Below are positions 28,084 through 37,300 of a stretch of 64,000 bases of DNA, piece by piece. The position numbers were made by a program, and so were the translations under genes. The notes beneath the pieces were generated by a model. The model worked only from the letters and a program-made list of their open reading frames with translations, made no database searches and was not told where the DNA came from. The stretch's first letter is position 1; every line of letters starts with the position of its first letter. This DNA is from Bacteroidota bacterium (GTDB taxonomy: Bacteria; Bacteroidota; Bacteroidia; Bacteroidales; FEN-979). The DNA is taken from contig JAPLDL010000022.1 in the NCBI GenBank assembly GCA_026391735.1, positions 186,001 through 250,000 of the forward strand. The letters run 5' to 3'.

Positions 28084-30437
28084 TCTTCATGCTCCTCATC
28101 CTCATAAATCTCAAGTAAAGGTTCCTCAAATGCCTTGGTCGTGCTCCAGCGGTCGAGGGTAAGCAGCATGGAGGGAAGTACAAACATATTGAGCAATCCG
28201 GCGACCAGCAATGTGATCGAGACAAGAAAGCCCAGGGCCTGGGTGCCTCCGAAGGTAGAGAGAACAAATACCCCGAAGCCGAAAAACAGGACCGTAGATG
28301 AATAGATCATACTATACCCTGTTTCTTTCAGGGCGGAGATCACCGAATAGGGGATGTTATGGTTCGAGTGTTTCAGCTGCAGCCTGTACCTTGAAAGGAA
28401 CTGTATGGAATTATCTACTGATATGCCTAATGCAATACTGAAAATGAGGATCGTCGATGGTTTGATAGGTATACCTGTAAATCCCATAAGGGCAGCAGTC
28501 ATAAGCTGAGGAATGATGTTAGGGATCAGAGAAATAATTATCATACGCCATGAAGTGAAAAGGAAGGCAAGTATGGCGGCAATGATCACAATAGCCAATG
28601 CAATGCTCTCCCATAGGTTCCTGATCAGGAAATTGGTTCCTTTCAGGAAAACTACCGAGGTCCCGGTGATATTCACAGTATATTTTGACGGATTGAATAT
28701 GCTGTCGATCTTTGGTTTCAAATTTTTCTGGATGCTGTCGATCTTGACTGTCCCCACATTGGCCATCTGCACGCTGACCCTCGTGATCTGATAGTTGCTG
28801 TCGATGAAATTCTTAAGGATAGACCGTTTTTTCGGCTTCATGTCAGGAATGTAATCCGCCATAAATGCAATCTCATTTGAATTGGGCAGTGTATAGAACT
28901 GCGGATCGCCGCCGTAAAAGGCCTGTTTGGCTATTTTGATCACTTCAACTACCGAAAGTGCTTTTGAAAGCTCAGGATATTTTGCCAGTGTATCCTGCAG
29001 GCGGTCGATCTTTTTCAGGACCGAAAGCTGGAGAACCCCTTTCTTTTTCCTTGTGTCTATGGAAATTTCGAGAGGCATGATCCCTTTGAAATGTTTTTCA
29101 AAGAACAGCAGGTCTTTATAGATCGGGTCCTTTTTGGAAATATCGTCGACAATGGTCCCGGAAGTATGAAGCAGGCTGGCCCCGACTATCCCGATGACGA
29201 TGCAGACCCCCATGGAGATATAGATCTGGGTACGGTAATGGGTAACCCAGAAAACGGCTTTATCGATGAGTTTCTTGGCCAGGCTGGCTTCTATATGTTT
29301 CACATGCCGGCTATCGGGCGGAGGCAGAAAACTGAAGATAATAGGTACCAGGGTCAGCGACAGGGCATAGACCACCATGATATTGATGGCTGCGATCGTG
29401 CCGAATTCGACCAGAAGTTTGTTCCGCGTGATAGTGAAGGCTGCAAAACCTGCAGCTGTTGCAGCATTGGTGAGGAGGTTAGCCATCCCGATCCTTTGGA
29501 TCACCCTCGAAAGAGCTTTGGCCTGGTTGCCGTGATGGGCGAATTCATAATGGTATTTATTCAGGATGAAGATACAGTTCTCGACCCCTATCACAATGAG
29601 CAGCGGGGGGATGATCGCTGTGAGCATGGTGATCTTATAGCCGAAAAGGCCCATGAATCCCAGTGCAAAGATTACCGAGATGATGATTACAAGCATCGGG
29701 AAGATCACAGCTTTGTAGGATCTGAAAAAGATAAACAGGAAGAAGGCTGCTATGAGCAGGGTAAGCACGACGAAAAGCTTCATTTCGTCCTGCAGCTTCT
29801 TGGCGATGAGAGTCTGGATAAACGGCAGGCCTGAATAATGTACCTCTATATTGTTGCGTTTGCCAAAGCGGTCCACAATATCGCGGATCCCGTTGATGAG
29901 CTTCAGCCTTGCCTTGGAATGGATCAGTCCCTTGTCGAGGGTAAGCGCGAACAGGTAAGCCGATGTAGACCGGTTATACAATAGTTGCTCATAAAAGGGT
30001 AGGGAGAGGATGAGCTTGTGGATTGAATCCAGCTGAGCCTGGGTAGAAGGTTTATTGGGAGTGATAGGGACAAAAACGAATTTTCGCAGGGAGTCGTTCT
30101 TAACCAGGTTGAAGATCCTGGTAACCGATACGATGCCTTCCACACCTTTGATCCGGCTGAGGGAATCAGACAGGTCATACACTGCGTTGAACTTGTCAAG
30201 TTTGAAAAGCTCAGGTTCCACGATGCCGATGAACATGACAGAACCGTCTTCGCCAAATTGCCTGATGAATTTCTGGTAAACCCTATAGGTGGTGTCGGAG
30301 TCGGGAAGAATGCTTTGACTTTTATACTGAATTTGTACATCCAGGGCTTTAAAGGCCATAAAAGCCGTGATGAGCGCGATCGCGACAAGGATGATTATCC
30401 GGTTTCTAAGGATGAATCTTACGAGAAAATTCCACAT
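28059..30437 (-). CDS. MMPL/RND-family exporter
   Basis: 792-aa inner-membrane protein of the RND superfamily with the two-fold repeat of one TM helix, a large periplasmic loop, then five TM helices. It starts MWNFLVRFILRNRIIILVAI. The first sterol-sensing-like block includes LLIVIGVENCIFILNKYHYE, and the second the equivalent ALGISVDNSIQFLSRYRLQ. It resembles MMPL or hopanoid/lipid exporters that lack a periplasmic adaptor in their operon; substrate unknown. The conserved protein appears to end near EIYEDEEHEE. The final Arg-Asp-Ser-Gly-Ile-Ala-Gly and the stop come from the tandem repeat, so the original stop may have been lost or overwritten. Confidence 0.88.
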   Translation of the reverse strand: MWNFLVRFILRNRIIILVAIALITAFMAFKALDVQIQYKSQSILPDSDTTYRVYQKFIRQFGEDGSVMFIGIVEPELFKLDKFNAVYDLSDSLSRIKGVEGIVSVTRIFNLVKNDSLRKFVFVPITPNKPSTQAQLDSIHKLILSLPFYEQLLYNRSTSAYLFALTLDKGLIHSKARLKLINGIRDIVDRFGKRNNIEVHYSGLPFIQTLIAKKLQDEMKLFVVLTLLIAAFFLFIFFRSYKAVIFPMLVIIISVIFALGFMGLFGYKITMLTAIIPPLLIVIGVENCIFILNKYHYEFAHHGNQAKALSRVIQRIGMANLLTNAATAAGFAAFTITRNKLLVEFGTIAAINIMVVYALSLTLVPIIFSFLPPPDSRHVKHIEASLAKKLIDKAVFWVTHYRTQIYISMGVCIVIGIVGASLLHTSGTIVDDISKKDPIYKDLLFFEKHFKGIMPLEISIDTRKKKGVLQLSVLKKIDRLQDTLAKYPELSKALSVVEVIKIAKQAFYGGDPQFYTLPNSNEIAFMADYIPDMKPKKRSILKNFIDSNYQITRVSVQMANVGTVKIDSIQKNLKPKIDSIFNPSKYTVNITGTSVVFLKGTNFLIRNLWESIALAIVIIAAILAFLFTSWRMIIISLIPNIIPQLMTAALMGFTGIPIKPSTILIFSIALGISVDNSIQFLSRYRLQLKHSNHNIPYSVISALKETGYSMIYSSTVLFFGFGVFVLSTFGGTQALGFLVSITLLVAGLLNMFVLPSMLLTLDRWSTTKAFEEPLLEIYEDEEHEERDSGIAG

Positions 30438-30522
30438 AATCAGTTGAAACTGCGAAAGTACGAAAATTTGCTTTATTTTATCAATTCCATCAGAATCCTT
30501 GGTACTTTTGGGAGAAATTTGG

Positions 30523-30633
30523 ATGCGGGATACGGGATGCGAGATAGCGAGATAGCAGTATACAGAATATCCCGTTATCCCGTTATCTCGTATCCCGTCA
30601 TCCCGTTATCTCGTATCCCGTTCATCCTGCATC
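30523..30633. repeat. Short-period repeat with inverted halves (ATCCCGTT/GGGATACG)
   Basis: The left part carries GGGATACGGGATGCGAGATAG units and the right part the complementary ATCCCGTTATCTCGT units, so the array can fold into an imperfect hairpin. It occupies the gap between the divergent exporter and SerA-like genes, ending 3 bp before the ATG at 30637. Confidence 0.82.
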
Positions 30634-30636
30634 CTC

Positions 30637-31581
30637 ATGAAAAAGGTCCTTTTTATCGATACAGTGCATCCCCTGATCAGGGAAGAACTTACAAACATGG
30701 GTTTTCAGTGCGATTCATTCCCTCAGTTCGGATACACTGATCTCAAAGCAATTGTGCCGGAATATTACGGCATTATCATCCGCAGTAAAATCAAGTTGGA
30801 CAAGGAGTTTCTGGGGGAAGCGGCACAGCTTAAATTTATCGGAAGGCTTGGATCGGGCCTGGAGAATATAGATGTTCCTTTTGCTGAAAGCCGTGGAATA
30901 TCTTGTCTGAATTCCCCCGAAGGGAACCGGGATGCGGTTGGCGAACACACTTTGGGCATGTTGCTTTCACTTATGAATAATATTTGCCTCGCCAACCGTG
31001 AAGTGAGGCAGGGAAAATGGATAAGGGAAGGGAACAGGGGTATTGAGATCAAGGCAAAAACCATTGGGATCATCGGATATGGGAATATGGGCAGCGCATT
31101 TGCCCAGAGGCTGAAAGGTTTTGAAGCGGATGTAATCGCCTATGATAAATATAAATCCGCTTACGGGGACGGCTTTGTGGTGGAAAGCAGTATGGAAGAA
31201 TTGTGGGAGAGGGCCGATATTCTGAGCCTTCATGTTCCGCTTACCGAAGAGACAAGATACCTGGCCGCTGAGGCCTTTTTTGGAAAATTCGCAAAGGAAA
31301 TTTTCTTTTTAAACTCTTCAAGGGGGCAGGTCGTTGACACTTCTGCCCTGGTTGCAGCTCTGAAGACGGGTAAGGTAAAGGGGGCAGCACTTGACGTACT
31401 TGAGTTTGAGGACAACTCGTTTGAAGCGCTTTCGAAGGATATCCCGGAAGATTTAAGGTATCTTCTTAAAGCGAAAAATGTGGTTCTTACTCCGCATATT
31501 GCAGGCTGGACGGTCGAATCGAGTGTGAAGCTGGCCCGTGTGCTGGTTGAGAAGATCAGGAGAATCGGGATAACTGGATAA
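30637..31581 (+). CDS. D-2-hydroxyacid dehydrogenase (phosphoglycerate dehydrogenase-like)
   Basis: 314 aa, NAD-dependent two-domain dehydrogenase of the SerA/D-isomer family. The Rossmann motif IGIIGYGNMGSAFAQRLKGF is in the middle. The catalytic residues are in the expected places: Arg in IGRLGSGLENID, Glu in AALDVLEFED, His in LTPHIAGWT. It lacks the C-terminal ACT domain of long SerA proteins. Substrate is likely 3-phosphoglycerate or a related 2-hydroxyacid. The last residues (Gly-Ile-Thr-Gly) and the TAA stop lie in the tandem repeat that starts at about 31566. The start ATG follows another repeat almost directly, so the promoter must lie within or beyond repeat DNA. Confidence 0.88.
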   Translation: MKKVLFIDTVHPLIREELTNMGFQCDSFPQFGYTDLKAIVPEYYGIIIRSKIKLDKEFLGEAAQLKFIGRLGSGLENIDVPFAESRGISCLNSPEGNRDAVGEHTLGMLLSLMNNICLANREVRQGKWIREGNRGIEIKAKTIGIIGYGNMGSAFAQRLKGFEADVIAYDKYKSAYGDGFVVESSMEELWERADILSLHVPLTEETRYLAAEAFFGKFAKEIFFLNSSRGQVVDTSALVAALKTGKVKGAALDVLEFEDNSFEALSKDIPEDLRYLLKAKNVVLTPHIAGWTVESSVKLARVLVEKIRRIGITG

Positions 31582-31676
31582 CTGGATAACTGGATATCTG
31601 GATTACTGGATAACTTGATGCAGGATACATCTAGTTATCTAGTTGCCTAGTTATCTAGTAATCTAGTTATCCCGCA
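31566..31676. repeat. Short-period repeat with inverted halves (GGATAACT / ATCTAGTT)
   Basis: The first half is GGATAACT/GGATATCT units; the second half is ATCTAGTTATCTAGT units in the opposite sense, so the two can pair as a long imperfect stem. It begins inside the 3' end of the dehydrogenase gene and ends before the promoter of the phosphofructokinase gene. Confidence 0.85.
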
Positions 31677-31703
31677 TCCCGCGTCTTATATCCTCCATTT
31701 TTC

Positions 31704-31711
31704 TACCTTTG
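31704..31711 (+). promoter_or_regulatory. -7 promoter element for phosphofructokinase
   Basis: TACCTTTG matches TAnnTTTG, 21 bp upstream of the ATG at 31733. The in-frame TTG at 31709 is part of the promoter. Confidence 0.7.
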
Positions 31712-31732
31712 CAAAAAATTAATTCCTGTTTC

Positions 31733-32968
31733 ATGAAACTCGAACAAAAGCTTTTTAAAGGAAAAACCTTAGCGATTCTTTCAGGCGGTGGAGATACTCC
31801 GGCTATTAACTCAAGTATTGAAGCTATCCGCAACCGGGCTTCACTTCTGGGGTTTAAAGTGTATGGTGTGCTCAGGGGCTGGAAAGGCCTGCTTGGAGAT
31901 GGCGACATTGTGGATCTTTCAGACCAGCCTTACGACGGATATTATGGAGGAACAGCTCTGCGTTCAAGCCGTACCAACCCATTCCCCTCTAAGAAGAATC
32001 CTGAAAGCAGGGTCCCGCAGGTGCTTAAAAATTTCGAGAGATATAAGATCGATGTTTTGGTTACTATTGGAGGTGATGATACCAACGGAGCCGCAAAACG
32101 TCTTTTTGAAACGGAAGGGATCCCTGTTATCGGGTTCCCTAAAACTATTGATAATGACTTGCGTACCCGTACCATTCATAATTACAAGGGGAAAGAAATT
32201 GAAGCCGTCCTTTGTCCGGGCTTTCCTTCTGCTGCCCGGGCCATGATGGAATTTACCTCAAAAATTAAAACTACGGCCGAATCCCATTCACGGATACTGG
32301 TTCTTGAGGTTATGGGCAGAGATGCCGGCTGGCTCACAGGAACTGCCACCTTTGGAGGGGCTACTTTAAGTCTCATACCTGAATTTGACATCACCAAAGA
32401 GCGCAAGGAGGTGTTTTTTGAAAGGGTGAAAGAGGCCTATATGAGTTCAAAGAAAAAATGTATAGTGATCCCTGTATCAGAAGGGATTCGCTGGTATAAT
32501 GAAAAATCAGGTAAGGTTGATGTAGTATATGCTTCTTCCGAGGTTGACGAATACGGCCATCCCAGGTTCGGAGGGGTGAGCGGGATTGTTGCATCAGAGA
32601 TTTCGGCCCGTCTTGGAATTGAAGCAAGGGCACAGATTTCAGGCTATTACCCCAGGTCGGGTCATTGCCGGCACTATGACCGCAGGCTTACTTCAGCATT
32701 GGCCGATAAGGTGGTTGACCTGCTTTTGAGGGAAGATTTTGGTATGATGCCGGTGATGAAAAAAATTGTTCCCTTCGTGGAGCTCGAGGAATTCAATACC
32801 ACAGCCATCGATATGGGAGCTGTCGGCAACAAGCCTCTTTCGGATGAATATTACGATATAAACAGTTTCTCTTTTACTGACGCCTATACAGATTTTCTGA
32901 CGAAGATTCTCGAGAAACCCGAATACCCTGAGTTTAAGTACCATTTCCCGGTTGTGCTGCCCGAGTAA
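31733..32968 (+). CDS. 6-phosphofructokinase, probably pyrophosphate-dependent
   Basis: 411 aa from ATG 31733 (MKLEQKLFKGKTLAILSGGG). Phosphofructokinase fold: GGGDTPAINSSIEAIRNRA near the N-terminus, the nucleotide/PPi loop TIGGDDTNGAAKRLFE (about 111-126), PKTIDNDL with the catalytic Asp, VLEVMGRDAGWLTG, and GHCRHYDRRLTSALADKVV. Two residues mark PPi rather than ATP use in the known family: the second Asp of GGDD (ATP enzymes have GGDG) and the Lys of PKTIDND (ATP enzymes have PGTIDND). PPi enzymes run reversibly at the fructose-6-phosphate step. The specificity is inferred from these residues only. Confidence 0.88.
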   Translation: MKLEQKLFKGKTLAILSGGGDTPAINSSIEAIRNRASLLGFKVYGVLRGWKGLLGDGDIVDLSDQPYDGYYGGTALRSSRTNPFPSKKNPESRVPQVLKNFERYKIDVLVTIGGDDTNGAAKRLFETEGIPVIGFPKTIDNDLRTRTIHNYKGKEIEAVLCPGFPSAARAMMEFTSKIKTTAESHSRILVLEVMGRDAGWLTGTATFGGATLSLIPEFDITKERKEVFFERVKEAYMSSKKKCIVIPVSEGIRWYNEKSGKVDVVYASSEVDEYGHPRFGGVSGIVASEISARLGIEARAQISGYYPRSGHCRHYDRRLTSALADKVVDLLLREDFGMMPVMKKIVPFVELEEFNTTAIDMGAVGNKPLSDEYYDINSFSFTDAYTDFLTKILEKPEYPEFKYHFPVVLPE

Positions 32969-32981
32969 AGAGTGTGACCTG

Positions 32982-34280
32982 TCATTTCACCACCAGGTGC
33001 ACCGTTTGCCGTGTCTTTTGTTCCAGGAGAACCAACCGTCCTTTGGTCAGACGATTGATGGCTGCAGCTGTATAATGCCTCACGGTGAAAAGCTCAACAT
33101 TATAATTGTAGCGAATCTCATAATCTACCGACAACTCTTCAATAAGGTCGGCAAGGATACGTTCATTCCGGTCAAGGCAAACCGAAAAGCTTATCGCGGA
33201 ATTCTGCATGACATTAGCCTTTGCCCGGTATTTTGCCAGGATAGTAAATATCTGGCTGAGATTTTCCTCGATAATAAATGAAAAATCCCTGGGAGAGATT
33301 GAAATAAGTACCTGGTTTTCTTTACGGATATATATTGGGAACCGGATGTTCCAACTATCAATGTTTGTGATCAGGGTTCCGGCAGCCCCTGGTTTTGCAA
33401 AATTTTTCACATACAGTTTTATTCCTGCATTTTCCAGGGGCCTGATTGTTTTAGGGTGGATCACCGAAGCTCCGTAATATGCAAGTTCTATTGCTTCACG
33501 GTAGGATATCGTGTCGAGTTTCTTCGGATTCCTGAACCATTTCGGATCGGCATTCAGAACACCTGGAACGTCTTTCCAGATGGTAACTTCGGATGTCTTC
33601 AAAATATAGGCCAGTATTGCAGCGGTATAGTCTGAGCCTTCCCTTCCCAGGGTGGTGGTATTGTGTGAAGGATCAGAGCCAATGAATCCCTGGGTTAGTG
33701 CAACATCTCCATTCAATGAGCCGGCAAGCCACGGCTGGACTGACTTATTGATCATCCCTGCAGTTTTTTCCCAGTTTACCCTGGAGTCGCGGTTGTTATG
33801 ATCAGTCATGATAAGGCCCCTGGCATCAAAGAGCCTGCATGTGATGCCTTGTGAATTCAGGTAATTATATAGGATGCAGGACGAAAAAAGTTCTCCATAA
33901 CTGACGATCTGGTCATATTCAAAATCATAGGTCCGGGCTACCTTGTCATAAAGATGCCCCTTCCTGATGTATCCCCTGAGCTGATCAAACAGGGATTCGG
34001 CCTCCCCGTAAACAGGGTGGGTCTTATCGGGAAACAGTTCGCCTATCACTTTAAAATGCGATTCCTTAATAACTCTGAAGGATTCGATAAGCAGGATGGG
34101 ATCATTGTCAAGGTAGTGTTTTAAAAGGATTTCAAGAGCATTGGTCGTTTTCCCCATTGCAGAAACCACGATCATGAGCCTTGTATTCCTGTATTTTTTT
34201 AAAATACCGCAAACATTGCGGAATCCGGCCGAAGAGTTAACCGATGCCCCTCCGAATTTAAACACTTTGAGTTCCATCAT
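32982..34280 (-). CDS. lysC: Aspartate kinase
   Basis: 432 aa, first enzyme of the Lys/Thr/Met branch, phosphorylating aspartate. The N-terminal motif is VFKFGGASVNSSAGF (family KFGGTSV, with Ala for Thr). Then VVSAMGKTTNALEIL, the substrate region TLGREGSDYTAAILAYILK, the nucleotide-binding IWKDVPGVLNADPKW, and ASVIHPKTIRPLENAGIKLYVKNF. The C-terminal 120 residues form ACT regulatory domains (VLISISPRDFSFIIEENLSQ), indicating feedback control by lysine or another amino acid. No homoserine dehydrogenase fusion is seen. Convergent with the phosphofructokinase gene (13 bp between stops). The start could be Met1 or Met2 (34277). Confidence 0.92.
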   Translation of the reverse strand: MMELKVFKFGGASVNSSAGFRNVCGILKKYRNTRLMIVVSAMGKTTNALEILLKHYLDNDPILLIESFRVIKESHFKVIGELFPDKTHPVYGEAESLFDQLRGYIRKGHLYDKVARTYDFEYDQIVSYGELFSSCILYNYLNSQGITCRLFDARGLIMTDHNNRDSRVNWEKTAGMINKSVQPWLAGSLNGDVALTQGFIGSDPSHNTTTLGREGSDYTAAILAYILKTSEVTIWKDVPGVLNADPKWFRNPKKLDTISYREAIELAYYGASVIHPKTIRPLENAGIKLYVKNFAKPGAAGTLITNIDSWNIRFPIYIRKENQVLISISPRDFSFIIEENLSQIFTILAKYRAKANVMQNSAISFSVCLDRNERILADLIEELSVDYEIRYNYNVELFTVRHYTAAAINRLTKGRLVLLEQKTRQTVHLVVK

Positions 34281-34282
34281 GA

Positions 34283-34290
34283 CAAAGGTA
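34283..34290 (-). promoter_or_regulatory. -7 promoter element for aspartate kinase
   Basis: Minus-strand TACCTTTG ends 2 bp before the ATG at 34280, implying a leaderless or almost leaderless transcript, or initiation at the second ATG. Confidence 0.6.
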
Positions 34291-34304
34291 CAAAAATCGG
34301 GACT

Positions 34305-34342
34305 CCGCTCCCCGTTCCCCGTTCCCCGCTCCCCGTTCCCTG
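34305..34342. repeat. Short tandem repeat CCGTTCCCCGCTCC
   Basis: Tandem CCCCGTTCC/CCCCGCTCC units between the divergent aspartate kinase and mfd promoters. It is the reverse complement of the large array at 42597-42752. Confidence 0.82.
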
Positions 34343-34350
34343 CAAATACC

Positions 34351-34358
34351 TATCTTTG
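34351..34358 (+). promoter_or_regulatory. -7 promoter element for mfd
   Basis: TATCTTTG matches TAnnTTTG, 29 bp upstream of the GTG start at 34388. Confidence 0.65.
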
Positions 34359-34387
34359 CAGTTCCTTAAATAACAGCATATTCCAAG

Positions 34388-37300
34388 GTGAACCACTTTG
34401 ACCTGACAGAAATTTATCTTCAGGACCCCAGGACCACCGCGGTCTCGGAGGCCCTGAACGGATTGACCAGGGCAAGGTTCAGCTTTACAGGCCTTGTGGG
34501 ATCATCCCGCTCTTTTATTACAGCTTCGTTATTCAATAAAACCCCCCAGGTGCATCTGGCTATTCTTCCCGACAGGGAGTCGGCCGCTTATTTTCTGAAC
34601 GACCTGGAACAAATTTTCGGAGAAAGTTCATCTGAATCTGAAAAAAAACGCATCCTTTTTTTCCCTTCCTCTTTCAGGAAAGGTTTATTGAACGGACCTA
34701 AAGATAACCAGGGATTGCTGCTGAGGACCGAGGTTCTGAACCGGCTGAACAACCGGCAGGGGAGTTTTTTTATAGTGACCTATCCTGAAGCTATTGCCGA
34801 AAAGGTGGTCAACCGTGAATACCTTGAGAAAAACACCCTGAAACTTGCAAGCGGGGAAAAGGTCAATATGGATTTTATCCTTGATCTCCTGGTTGAATAT
34901 GATTTTGAGCGTGCTGATTTCGTGCTTGAACCCGGGCAGTTCGCCCTGAGGGGAGGCCTCATTGATGTATATTCTTTCAGCAGCGATCATCCCTACAGGA
35001 TCGAGTTCAGCGGCGACAGCATTGCTTCGATACGCACTTTTGATCCTTCGGCCCAGCTTTCCCTCGATAAAAAAGAATATATCACCATAGTGCCGGATAT
35101 TCGGGTAAACCCGGAGAAAAAAACCGGCTTTGAACCCCTGCTGGGTTTTCTTCCCGAGAAATCGGTGATCTGGCTTGACGATGCTGCATTCTGTGCCGAC
35201 CAGCTGGATAAACTCCCGGGTTCGGACCTGCTGATGAAAAGTAATGAATTTCTACCCCTGCTGCTTGAATTTTCTTCAATAGAATTCGGAAGGCAGTCGT
35301 ACTTTAAAACGGCTCAGCAGATCATGTTTAATACTGCACCCCAACCGTCTTTTAATAAAAATTTTGATTTGCTGATGGCCGATCTCGCTGATCACAGCGC
35401 GAAGGGTTACAAGAATATGATCCTGGCCGACAGTCCAAAACAGGCCGAGAGGTTGAAGGAAATACTCGAAGATCTGAATGAGAAATGTGGCGAAGTACGT
35501 AACGATCTTCCTAACGATCTTCCTCACGTCCTTCTTCACGGCCTCCACGAGGGTTTCGTCGACCACGACCTTAAGCTGCTTTGCTACAGCGATCATCAGA
35601 TCTTCGAACGGTACCAGCATTATCACCTGAGGGAGGGTTATACAAGCAAAGAAGCTCTCACGATCAAAGAGATCTATGATCTGAAACCAGGTGACTTCGT
35701 GACTCATATTGACCATGGTGTGGGGCGTTTCGACGGGCTTGAGAAGATCGTGAATAACGGGAAGGAACAGGAAGCCATCCGCCTTATATACAAAAATGAA
35801 GACGTCCTGTATGTAAGCATTCACTCACTTCACCGCATTTCAAAATATATAGGGAAAGAGGGAACCCCTCCTGTTTTGAACCGGCTCGGATCCGATTCCT
35901 GGAACAAACTCAAAGCAAAGACCAAGAGCAGGGTAAAAGATATTGCACGTGACCTTATTAAATTATATGCCGAAAGGCGTGCCACCAAAGGCTTTGCCTT
36001 TACGCCTGATACTTACCTCCAAACAGAGTTAGAGGCATCTTTTATTTATGAAGATACGCCAGACCAGATCAAGTCGACGATGGATGTGAAGAAAGACCTT
36101 GAAGCCGATTTCCCGATGGACCGACTGGTATGCGGGGATGTAGGCTTTGGCAAGACCGAGATTGCCGTGCGGGCAGCTTTCAAGGTTGTAGCGGATTCCA
36201 AGCAGGTTGCCATCCTCGTCCCGACGACAATCCTGGCTCTTCAGCATTACAAGACCTTTTCGGACCGGCTTCGTGATTTCCCCTGCCGTGTGGAATACAT
36301 CAACCGCTTCAGGAGTGCCCGCAAACAGACTGAGATCCTGAAAGATCTGGATGAAGGCAAAGTCGATATCCTTATCGGTACGCATAGAATTTTAGGGAAA
36401 GATATACAGTTCAGGGATCTGGGTCTGCTCATCATCGACGAGGAACAGAAATTCGGGGTCTCAGCCAAGGAAAAGATGAAGAGGCTCAGGGTGAATGTCG
36501 ACACTCTCACTCTGACGGCCACACCGATACCAAGAACCCTCCAGTTCTCCCTGATGGGGGCCAGGGATCTATCCATCATAAACACCCCTCCGCCCAACAG
36601 GTTCCCTGTACAGACCGAGATCCATTCTTTTCATGAGGATGTGTTCAGGGAAGCCATCAGCAATGAACTTTCAAGGGGCGGACAGGTTTTTGTAGTAAAT
36701 ACCAGGGTTCAGAATATAGGTGAAGTCGCCGGGATGATCCAGCGCCTGGTCCCCGGTGCGGCGGTAGCTGTAGCACATGGTCAAATGGATGGCCCGAAAC
36801 TGGAAAAGGTGATGCTCGATTTTATTGAAGGAGAGTTCGATGTTCTCGTTGCTACGACCATCATAGAATCGGGGCTTGACATCCCCAACGTGAATACCAT
36901 AATTATCAATGATGCCCATCATTACGGACTCAGCGACCTTCACCAGCTCAGGGGAAGGGTGGGGCGCTCTAACAAGAAGGCATTTTGTTACCTGATAGCA
37001 CCTCCTCTTTCAGCCCTTACCGATGAAGCCAGGAAAAGGCTCAGGGCTATTGAGGAATTTTCGGAGCTGGGCAGCGGATTCAGCATCGCCATGCGTGACC
37101 TGGATATACGGGGGGCAGGAAATATCCTGGGCGCTGAACAAAGCGGCTTCATTACCGAGATCGGTTATGAAATGTACCAGAAGATCCTTGATGAAGCGTT
37201 AACCGAATTGAAGGAACAGGATTTCGGCGAACTTTTTAAAGAACTGCCGGCTAAGCCTCTTGTTAAAGAATGTGTGATCGAAACCGATATGGAGATCCTG

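Noticed and set aside
29091-29834. 247-codon plus-strand frame antisense to the exporter
   Set aside because: Highly charged shadow frame; the opposite strand encodes a clear RND-family protein with conserved motifs.
30258-30740. 160-codon plus-strand frame antisense to the exporter and over the repeat
   Set aside because: It crosses the divergent promoter region and overlaps two well-supported genes in other frames.
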